A DNA stretch of 64,000 bases, taken from positions 62,001 through 126,000 of the forward strand of contig CAWFXW010000016.1 of NCBI GenBank assembly GCA_963819785.1, given 5' to 3'. This stretch comes from Palsa-504 sp963819785 (GTDB lineage: Bacteria; Actinomycetota; Actinomycetes; Streptosporangiales; Streptosporangiaceae). The position numbers were made by a program, and so were the translations under genes. The notes beneath the pieces are model-generated. The model worked only from the letters and a program-made list of their open reading frames with translations, searched no databases and was not told where the DNA came from. Below are positions 34,801 through 42,436 of the stretch, piece after piece (position 1 is the first letter of the stretch; each line of letters opens with the position of its first letter).

Positions 34801-37340
34801 GCGCCCGCAGCCCACAGCTTCCCCGCGGCGGCCAGCACCACCTCCGTATCACCCGCGCGGTCGCCGCGGTGCGGCAGGCTGGGCAGGGCCCGAGGGCCCC
34901 GGTTGAGCTGGGCCAGGCCGCACAGCTGCCGGCCGGGGCCGCACTCCACCAGAAGCCACTCCTGGCCGGCCAGCAGCGTGCGCAGGCCGTCGGCGAACCG
35001 GACCGGCTCCCGCACGTGCCGCGCCCAGTACCACGGGTCGGCCGCCTGCGCCGCCGAGATCCACGCACCGGTCACGTTGGACACGAACGGCCGGGCCGGG
35101 GCGCGGGGGCCCGCCGCCGCGACCACCGCGGCGAACTCGGCGAGCACCGGTTCCATCATGGCCGAGTGGAACGCGTGCGAAGTGCGCAGCGGCCTGCTGC
35201 CCACGTGGTCACGCGCGAGCTCCGCGGCGAACCGGCTCACCGCCTCCGCCGGGCCCGCCACCACGCAGGTCCGTTCCCCGTTGACGGCCGCGACCGACAG
35301 CTCGCCCGGGAGCCTGCCCGTGACCTCGCTCTCACCGAGCTGGACCGCCAGCATGGCGCCCGGCGGCATCGCCTGCATCAGCCGTCCGCGCTCGGCCACC
35401 ACGTGCAGCGCGGCGGGCAGCTCGAACACCCCGGCCAAGGTGGCGGCCACGTACTCGCCGATGCTGTGCCCGATCATGGCCTCCGGCGCGACGCCCCAGG
35501 ACAGCCAGAGCCGGGCCAGCGCGTATTCCACCGCGAACAGGGCTGGCTGGGCCAGCCCGGTCTGCCGCAGCGCTTCCTCGGCGTCGGGCCCGTCGGCCAG
35601 CAGTGCCGCGCACAGGTCCACCCGGCCCGCCAGCAGGCCCGCGCATTCCTCGACCGCCTCCCGGAAGACCGGCATAACCTGGTAGAGCTGCCGTCCCATG
35701 CCGGGGTACTGTGCGCCCTGGCCGGAGAACATCAGCGCCACCCGGGGGGCCTGACCGCGGACGCCAGGCGCGGTCCCGGTGATCCACCGGGACCGGTCGC
35801 GCAGCGCCTGCGCCGCCAGCACCGGGTCGGCGGCCACCACGGCCAGCCGGTGGCCGTGCTCGCGCCGCCCGGCCCGCAGCGTGAAGGACACGTCGGCCAG
35901 GTCCGGCGCCTGACCCGCTTGGTCCAGCCGATCGGCGATCCGCTGCGCGGCTACCTCCAGCGCGGCCTGCGACCGGGCGCTCAACGGCAGCAGCGTGGCC
36001 GGCCACGGATCGGTCCGCCGCCGCGCCGCAGGCGCCTCCTCCAGGATCACGTGCGCGTTGGTGCCTCCCATGCCGAACGAGCTGACACCAGCGCGGCGCG
36101 GCGCGCCGTCGGACTTCCACTGCGACAGCACCGAGCTGACGTAGAACGGGCTGGCCGCGAAGTCGATCCGCGGGTTCGGGGTGTCGTAGTTCAGGCTGGG
36201 CGGGATCAGCCCGTTCTCCAGGGCGAGCACGGTCTTGATCAGCGAGGCCACCCCGGCCGCCGGACCCATGTGCCCGACGTTCGGCTTGACCGAACCGAGC
36301 GCGCACCAGCCGGTGTCCGCGGCGCCGGCCCCGTACGCGGCGGTCAGCGCGGCCACCTCGATCGGGTCGCCGAGCTGGGTGCCGGTCCCGTGCGCCTCCA
36401 CGTAGCTGACCGACCGGGGATCCGCCTCGGCCACGCCGAGCGCCTGGGCGATCACCGCAGTCTGGCCCTGCTCGCCCGGCGCGGTGTAGCCGACCTTGGT
36501 CGCGCCGTCGTTGTTGACCGCGTTGCCCAGCACCAGGGCCCGGACGTGGTCCCCGTCGGCCAGTGCGTCGGACAGCCGCTTGAGCAGGACGATCCCGCCG
36601 CCGCTGCCCCACACGGTGCCGCGGGCGGTGGCGTCGAACGGGCGGATGCGCCCGTCGGGGGACATGATCCCGTCCTCGACGTAGGGGTAGCCGTGGCCGA
36701 ACGGGAGGTCGACGCTGGCCGCGCCGGACAGCGCCATGTCGCACTCGCCATTGCGCAGCGCCTCGCAGGCCAGGTGCAAGGTGACCAGGGATGTCGAGCA
36801 GGCCGTGTGCACGGTAAGGCTCGGGCCGCGCAGGTTGAGCTTGTAGGAGACGAACGTGGCCAGGAACTCCGGCCGGGTGGCCAGCGAGATGGCCAGGGTC
36901 CCGGCACCGGTCATCGCCTTGAGGTTGCGCCGATCGTGCTGCCATTCGTAGGTGGAGTCCCCGCAGCCGCCGTAGACGCCGATGTCGCCGGGGTAGCGCA
37001 GCGGGTCGTAGCCGGCGTCCTCCAGCGCGGTGTAGCACAGCTCCAGGAACAGCCGGTGCTGCGGCTCGCGTAGCTCGGCTTCCCGGGCCGACATGCCGAA
37101 GAACCCCGCGTCGAAGTACTCGAAGTCGTCCAGCACGGCCACCGCGGGCACGAAATCGGGGTGGTTGAGCAGGACCGGCGGCACCCCGCGGACGGCCTGC
37201 TGCTCCCGTGTCTCCAACCGGATCGACTCGACGCCGCTGACCAGGTTCTCCCAGAATTCCGCGGCGTCGCGCGCCCCGGGAACCCGGCAGGCCAGGCCGA
37301 TGACCGCGATCGGCTCCACGGCGGGCTCGTGGTCGGTCAT
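31812..37340 (-). CDS. Type I polyketide synthase module KS-AT-KR-DH-ACP
   Basis: This intact 1842-residue protein has KS (residues 10-435; catalytic Cys in VHTACSTSLV, His in EAHGTGTQLGD and NVGHMG), AT (540-850; Ser in GHSIGEYVAA; HAFH motif predicting malonyl-CoA), KR (about 1090-1370; GGLGGIG NADPH site, catalytic SS and Y in CSSVTAVAGGFGQVDYCAAN), DH (about 1400-1650; LADHRIAGVPVLPGTGYL and LHPALLDEA) and ACP (DDFFDAGGNSLVAVQL). KR precedes DH, opposite to the usual order. It adds one C2 unit, reduced and dehydrated, to the NRPS-bound chain. Its ATG overlaps the NRPS stop (ATGA) and its TGA overlaps MbtH. Confidence 0.93.
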   Translation of the reverse strand: MTDHEPAVEPIAVIGLACRVPGARDAAEFWENLVSGVESIRLETREQQAVRGVPPVLLNHPDFVPAVAVLDDFEYFDAGFFGMSAREAELREPQHRLFLELCYTALEDAGYDPLRYPGDIGVYGGCGDSTYEWQHDRRNLKAMTGAGTLAISLATRPEFLATFVSYKLNLRGPSLTVHTACSTSLVTLHLACEALRNGECDMALSGAASVDLPFGHGYPYVEDGIMSPDGRIRPFDATARGTVWGSGGGIVLLKRLSDALADGDHVRALVLGNAVNNDGATKVGYTAPGEQGQTAVIAQALGVAEADPRSVSYVEAHGTGTQLGDPIEVAALTAAYGAGAADTGWCALGSVKPNVGHMGPAAGVASLIKTVLALENGLIPPSLNYDTPNPRIDFAASPFYVSSVLSQWKSDGAPRRAGVSSFGMGGTNAHVILEEAPAARRRTDPWPATLLPLSARSQAALEVAAQRIADRLDQAGQAPDLADVSFTLRAGRREHGHRLAVVAADPVLAAQALRDRSRWITGTAPGVRGQAPRVALMFSGQGAQYPGMGRQLYQVMPVFREAVEECAGLLAGRVDLCAALLADGPDAEEALRQTGLAQPALFAVEYALARLWLSWGVAPEAMIGHSIGEYVAATLAGVFELPAALHVVAERGRLMQAMPPGAMLAVQLGESEVTGRLPGELSVAAVNGERTCVVAGPAEAVSRFAAELARDHVGSRPLRTSHAFHSAMMEPVLAEFAAVVAAAGPRAPARPFVSNVTGAWISAAQAADPWYWARHVREPVRFADGLRTLLAGQEWLLVECGPGRQLCGLAQLNRGPRALPSLPHRGDRAGDTEVVLAAAGKLWAAGAPVDLSSVGPRANRVPLPAYLWERAYYWIDPDEGAGASYDEAAALAGDRRPLASWFAVPAWSQLPPLRPAASSPLGRVLLFAEPGARTLAEALARAGAELTVVRPGPAFAEEGPGRFTVRAASREDYDTLLARLGAGNGVPERCVHAWALTDSGADGIWASQDVSFLSLLSLVQALAGSGRTVRLDVLTAGTQDVTGTDLRAPRHATVLGIAKVAPLEMPWLTVRHIDLDPAAGWPDPGREELAGLVGELSGPVAAPAAPAAEAADAADAVTVALRGGRRWQRRYLQADLGPEPGPPDPGLREGGVYLITGGLGGIGITVAEDLATRVRARLVLLTRSGLPPREEWDTVLAVHGPADRVGRAVAAIRRMEDAGAQVLVLAADVTDPADLARVRDAVAGRFGRLHGIVHAAGLPGGGMAEVRDRASAQAVLAPKLAGTLALREVFGRDELDFVVLCSSVTAVAGGFGQVDYCAANNFLDAFARAAGAWDAPVVSVNWGGWLEVGMAAEVAAPAAFRALQRGDRISALDHPLLTRRHDGDGVTPDWCSGVVSAETHWLLADHRIAGVPVLPGTGYLEAARAAFLAVFPAPSPAHLVELRDVAFTEPMAVPDGGRAELRVVFSQATEGLDFQVVSLAGGRMRIHAQGSAAWVLDDESAPASLDAVRERCGLFASSASSDGDRLGISGSGLVTFGPRWGNLREIRGGQGEELALLEATEAAAADLDRWPLHPALLDEATAFGSTGAAGQFLPLGYGRILIRGPIPARLWSHLRHRDSGTDEVRSRDITLFDEGGHPVVSISDFVIRRIDGTAVAGTLRAESPVAGEQALAATSSPQAGIHPAEGAQCLRAILAGRPGPQVTVSVQPIGQVIASAGLLDQERIAEDVDAAALKDAAQRPAGGSYAAPRTDLEATIARIWSEVLGGQIGIDDDFFDAGGNSLVAVQLVAMVRKELGVRLPMRSVFEAPTVAGAAALIDSMRGQQPPDHGGTIPRLPRHPQEQ

Positions 37341-40300
37341 GACTCCCCCCTTCTGGCCGAGCGGATCCGCGCCCGGTCACGTCGTTGGGCCGCGCGGCGG
37401 GCCGCGCGCTGGAGTTCCTCGCCGGGCCCGGCATCCTGGTCGAGGTATGCGGCCAGCGCCCGGACCACCGGGTAGCGGAACAGGTCCACCACGGCGACGT
37501 GGCGGCCCAGCCGCTCGCTCAGCCGGGCGGCCACGGTCACCACGGCCATGGAATGGCCGCCGATGTCGAAGAAGTTGTCGGTCACGGCTACCCGCGGCAC
37601 GCCGAGCACCTCGGTCCACACCGCGGCGACCAGCCGTTCGGTCGGCGAGCTCCGGCCGGGCGGTCCCGGCGGCGGGGCGGCGGCCGGGGCGGGCAGCGCG
37701 GCCAGATCGACCTTGCCGTTACCGGTGAGCGGGAGCGCGGACAGCAGCGACACTCCGGCCGGCACGGCGTAGCCGGGCAGGCTGGCCCGCAGCCGGTCCA
37801 GCAGCGCCGTGCCGGTCATGTCCGGCGCGGCCGGGACCGCGTAGGCCCACAGCTGCCGTTCCCCGCCCGCCGGGCCGCCGACGGTCACGCAGGCCTGGCG
37901 CACACCCGGGAGCCCGGCCAGGACCGCCTCCACCTCGCCCAGCTCCACCCGGAAGCCACGGACCTTGACCTGCCGGTCGCCGCGCCCGGCCAGCACCACG
38001 GTGCCGTCTGGCAGGTACCGGCCCAGGTCGCCGGTCCGGAACCGGCCGTCGGGCCCGAAGGCCGGGCCGTCCAGGTAGCCGCCGGCCAGGTGGCGGCTCC
38101 TGATCACCACCTCGCCGACCTCGCCCACCGCGGCCGGCTGGCCAGCCGGCCCGGTCACCAGCAGCTGCGCGCCGTCGATGCCGCGCCCGACCGGCAGCGG
38201 CCAGCCCGGGCCCGGATCAGCGGCCGGTCCGCCACGCCGGCCGGCCCCACGCCGTCCGGCCCCAGGTCGTGCCAGGCCTGGGCCTGCGGCGTCTCGGTGG
38301 TGCCGTAGAAGTTCACGATCCGCGCCCCGGGGGCGACGGCCCGCAGCCGGGCCACGTCGGCGGTTGTGGCGGCGTCCCCGCCCAGCGCGACCAGCCGCAG
38401 CCGGGGCAGCGCCGCGGGCCCGGCCGCCGCGGCCAGCAGCCGGGCCGCCTGCGGGGTCAGGTGGAGCACGGTCACCTGCTCGCCTGCTAGCCAGCCGGCC
38501 AGCCCGGCCGGGTCACGCGCCCAGTCCCGGGCGGGCACGCACAGGCACCCGCCCAGCACCAGCGGGGTGAACATGTCGCGCAGGGCCGGGTCATGCGCCA
38601 GCCCGGACAGCAGGGCGAACCGGTCGCGGGCGTCCAGGCCGAAGGCAGCCGCGTACCAGTCCAGGAAGTGGGCCAGCGGCCGGTCCGAGGTCAGCACCGG
38701 CCTCGGCTCGCCGGTGGTGCCCGAGGTCAGCGACAGGTAGCCCGCCTCGGCGGGGCCGGGCTCGGCTGGTTCCCGCTCCCCCATCCCGGCGGCGCTCGCG
38801 GCCAGCCGTCCCGCGTCCAGCACCGGCCGCCCGGCTCCCGCCGGGAGACCGTCCCGGACCGGATCACCGTTCCCGGCCGGATCGCCGGTCCCGGGAAACC
38901 TGATCAGCGCCCGCGCCGCCGCCGCGGTGGCCTGCCGGGCCAGCCGCGGGTCGGCAGGGTCCAGGATCAGCCAGCGGGCGCCGCTGGCCAGGATCCCGAG
39001 CAGGACCGCGGGCAGCCGGGCGTCCCGGGCGGCCAGCACCGCCACCGTGTCGCCCGGCCGCACCCCGGCGTGGCGGAGCGCGGCGGCGGTCCGGTCGCTG
39101 GCGGCGGCCAGCTCGCGGTAGCTGACCGGGCCGCCGGGCCCGGTCGCGGCGAGCGCGCCGGGCGCGGCCGCGGCCGCGGCCCGGACCCGGGCCAGCACCC
39201 CGGGCCCGGACCAGCCGGGCAACGGGTCGTGCTCGTCCGGCAGCGCACCGCCGGACGGCCGCATCGAGGCCGCCACGGCCGGGCTGCCGGGGTCGTCAGT
39301 CAGCCCGGTCACCAGCTCCAGGTAGCTGGCCAGCAGCGCCTCCATCCTGGCCGAGGTGTACAGCGCAGGGTCGTACACCGCCTGCAGCCCGAACACCCCG
39401 TCGCGCTCCCCGGCATACAGGGTCAGGTCGAACAGCGAGCCGGCCAGCCCGGCAGGTTCCGCGGCGCAGCGCAGGCCGGCCAGGTCAAGCGGCGGCCCGT
39501 CCAGATCGTAGCCGTTGAACAGCACCTGGAACACCGGGTTCCGCGACAGGTCGGGCTGCCCGCCCAGCGTCTCGACGATCCGGTCCAGCTCGGCGTCCGG
39601 GTGAGCCAGCACCGCGGTCAGCTCGTCCCGGCAGCGCCGGACGTGGTCGGCGAAGCCGGCCTGGCGGTCGGCCCGCAGCCGTACCGGCAGCATGTGCAGG
39701 CACAAGCCGACCACTGAGGCGAAGGCGGGATCGTCCCGGTCGGCCACCGGCGTGCCGACCAGCAGGTCGTCCTGTCCGGTGAGCCTGGAGGCGAGCAGGC
39801 CGAACGCGCTGAGCAGCACGGTGAAGGGGGTTGCCCCCGCGGTCCTGGCCACCTCGCGGACCGCGGCGCTGGCCGCCGGGCTGAGCTGCGCGCGGGCCGT
39901 GGCGGCGCCGAAAGCCCGGACCGGCGGGCGGGCCGCGTCCCTGGGCAGGTCGAGCACCAGCGGGACGCCTGCCAGGTGGTCCAGCCACCAGGCCAGGTCC
40001 TGGCCGGCGCGGCGCTGCGCCCGTCGCGCCGCGGCGGCCACGTAGTCCGCGTAGCGGGCTGCCGCGGGTCCCAGGCCGACCGGCTCGCCGGCCAGGGCCG
40101 CCCGGTAGGCCGCCGCCAGATCGGCGAACAACACGTCGCAGGACCAGCCGTCGAAGACGATGTGGTGCACCGTGACACCCAGCACGTGCTCGTCAGGAGC
40201 CAGCCGGATGAGCAGGCAGCGCCACAGCGGCTCGCTGCCGAGCGCGAACGCCGTGGCCGCTTCGCGATCCAGCAGCGAGCGCACCATCTGCGCCCGTCCG

Positions 40301-40557
40301 CCCGTTCCGGTCAGGTCGAGGATCTCCAGCTCCGCCTCGCCCGGCGGGTCCACCGTTACCCGCGGCTCGCCGTCGCCGCCCGGTGCCACCCGCCAGCGCA
40401 GCGCTTCGTGCCGCCGGGCCACCGCGCCCAACGCGGCGCGCAGCGCTCCGGTGTCCAGGGGGCCGCGCAGCCGGGCAGCCACGGGCACGTTGTGCATCGG
40501 CCGCCCCGGGGCCAGCTGCTCCACGAACCACAGCCGCCGCTGCGCCGCGCTGAGCAC
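37337..40557 (-). pseudogene. NRPS module C-A-T, one frameshift in the A domain
   Basis: From GTG 40557 (GGAGG eight bases upstream) the frame reads a C domain (LSAAQRRLWFVEQLAPG, catalytic HHIVFDGWS, GTPVADRDDP) then an A domain (SLTSGTTGEPRPV, unusual SGLAHDPALRDMFTPL, NFYGTTETPQA). It breaks near 38205-38213: WPLPVGRGIDGAQLLVTGPA continues in another frame (38158-37337) with TGDLGRYLPDG, GNGKVDLAALP, and a T domain NFFDIGGHSMAVVTV. One missing G in a G run restores the frame. GTG 40557 may itself be downstream of an earlier frameshift that cut this module from the A-T protein. The A-domain substrate is not predicted. The stop overlaps the PKS start. Confidence 0.8.
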
Positions 40558-42427
40558 GGCCGGCGCCTCCGGTGTCCGCCGGCTTGCCGTTGCCGCCCGG
40601 CTCGTCGTCGGCGCCCGGCTCGTCGTCGGCGCCCGGCTCGTCGTCGGCGCCCGCCTCGCGCAAGATCGCGGCCAGCCCGGCCACCGTCCCGCCCCGGTAC
40701 ACGTCCGGCACGGAAAGCCGCCGCCCGCAGCGCGTCCGCAGCGCCGCGACCAGGCGCATGGCCATCAGCGAATGGCCGCCGGAGGCGATGAACTCCTGCT
40801 CCGGCCCGACCCGCGCGGGCGGGGCCAGCTCGAACACCTCGGCCCACACCCGCGCCACGAGCAGTTCCTCCGACGTCATAGGCCGGCCCGTGCTGCTGCC
40901 CTGATCCGCCGCGGCCGCCGCGCGCAGCGCGGTCAGGTCCGCCTTGCCCGAGGTGTTGAGCGGCAGCTGGTCCAGGGCGAAGATGCGGGCCGGCGTCATG
41001 TAGACGGGCAGCCGGGCCGCGCACCACTCCCGCAGGTCGCCCACGTCGGCCGGGGTCACGTAGGCGACCAGGTGCTTGAGCCCGGCCGGCCCTTCGGCCA
41101 CCTCGGCCACCGCCTGGCGCACCGCCGGGTGCGCCGTCAGCACCGCCTCCACCTCGCCGATCTCCACCCGCTGGCCCTGGATCTTCACCTGCCGGTCGAT
41201 CCGGCCCAGGAAAGCCAGCCGCCCGTCGGGTTCCCGGCGGGCCAGGTCCCCGGTCCGGTAGAGCCGCTGCCCGGCGGCCAGCGGATGCGGCACGAAGCGC
41301 TCGGCGGTCTGGCCCGGCTGGCCAAGGTAGCCGCGGGCCAGCTGCGGCCCGCCGATGAGCAGTTCCCCGGCCTCCCCGGCGGGGCACGGCCGCAGCCGTT
41401 CGTCCATCACCCAGGCCTCGCAGCCCGGCAGCGGCCGTCCGATGGGCAGCGGCCGGCGCCACGCCCCGTCCAGCATCGCGCTGACCACGATCACCGTGGT
41501 CTCGGTGGGCCCGTACCAGTTGTGGAACCGCCCGCGCCCGCCCGCCGTCCACCGTTCGACCTGGGCGGGCGCGCACGGCTCGCCGGCCACGTAGACGTCG
41601 GCCAGGTCGGGCAGGTCGGCCGGGTCGAGCAGCGGCAGCACCGCGGGCGGCAGCATGGCCCGCGTCACCCGGTGCTTGGCCAGGAAGGTGGTCAGCCGGG
41701 CCGGATCCACCCGGTCCTCGTCCGGCACCAGCTGCACCGAGGCGCCCACGGTGAGCGGCACGAGCACGTCGAAGACCCAGGCGTCGAAGGCCAGCGAGGA
41801 AAACCCGGCGCTGCGGCACCCGGGCCGCACCGGGCTGCGCACGTGCGCGTGCGCGGCGAACGCCACCAGGTTGCGGTGGCTGACCACCACGCCCTTAGGG
41901 CGGCCGGTCGAACCGGAGGTGTAGATGACGTAGGCCGCGTTGTCCAGATATGCCGGGCGGCCCGGGGGTACCGCGGGGCCGGCCGGGACCGGCTCCCGCG
42001 CCACCGCGGACACCTCGATGAGGCGAGCACGCCCACCGGCCAGCAGCGCCCGGGCCGGCTCGTCGGCCAGCACCAGGCCTACCGCGGCGTCGTCGATCAG
42101 GCCGGCCAGCCGCCGCGGCGGCTGGTTCGGGTCCAGCGGGACGTAGGCCCCTCCGGCCAGCAGAACGCCGAGCACCGCGACCGGGAGGGCCAGCGTCCGG
42201 CGCAGGCAGATGCCCACCCTGACCTCGGGGCCCACCCCCTCGGCCCGCAGCCGGGCCGCCACCGGCCCGGCCGCCGCCAGCAGGCCGCGATAGGTCAGCG
42301 CCTGGTCCCACTGTCGCACCGCCTCCGCGCCGGGGGTCCTGGCCGCCTGGGCCGCGATCAGCTCGTGCAGCGTCGTCTGCGGGTACGGGCCGTCCGGCCC
42401 GTACGCCCACGACAGATCCGCCGCCAT
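40193..42427 (-). CDS. NRPS A-T protein (probably fused in the intact form to the next C-A-T module)
   Basis: The first 620 residues are an A domain (AYVIYTSGSTGRPKGVV, SSLAFDAWVFDVLVPL, NWYGPTETT, YRTGDLARREPDG, NTSGKADL) and a T domain (EFIASGGHSLMAMRLV). The pocket residues read about D-A-F-M-Y-A-W-V-I-K, a code I cannot assign. A three-copy ADDEPG repeat (18-bp DNA repeat near 40600-40655) follows the T domain. After about 40560 the frame is a meaningless Arg/Gly/Ala tail to the stop at 40193, while the C domain continues in the next frame. A one-base insertion at GACACCGGAGGC is likely. It lies 9 bp after the LanB-like gene. Confidence 0.8.
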   Translation of the reverse strand: MAADLSWAYGPDGPYPQTTLHELIAAQAARTPGAEAVRQWDQALTYRGLLAAAGPVAARLRAEGVGPEVRVGICLRRTLALPVAVLGVLLAGGAYVPLDPNQPPRRLAGLIDDAAVGLVLADEPARALLAGGRARLIEVSAVAREPVPAGPAVPPGRPAYLDNAAYVIYTSGSTGRPKGVVVSHRNLVAFAAHAHVRSPVRPGCRSAGFSSLAFDAWVFDVLVPLTVGASVQLVPDEDRVDPARLTTFLAKHRVTRAMLPPAVLPLLDPADLPDLADVYVAGEPCAPAQVERWTAGGRGRFHNWYGPTETTVIVVSAMLDGAWRRPLPIGRPLPGCEAWVMDERLRPCPAGEAGELLIGGPQLARGYLGQPGQTAERFVPHPLAAGQRLYRTGDLARREPDGRLAFLGRIDRQVKIQGQRVEIGEVEAVLTAHPAVRQAVAEVAEGPAGLKHLVAYVTPADVGDLREWCAARLPVYMTPARIFALDQLPLNTSGKADLTALRAAAAADQGSSTGRPMTSEELLVARVWAEVFELAPPARVGPEQEFIASGGHSLMAMRLVAALRTRCGRRLSVPDVYRGGTVAGLAAILREAGADDEPGADDEPGADDEPGGNGKPADTGGAGRAQRGAAAAVVRGAAGPGAADAQRARGCPAARPPGHRSAARRVGRGGPAARSAALAGGTGRRRRAAGNGGPAGRGGAGDPRPDRNGRTGADGALAAGSRSGHGVRARQRAAVALPAHPAGS

Positions 42428-42436
42428 GATCCTCCC

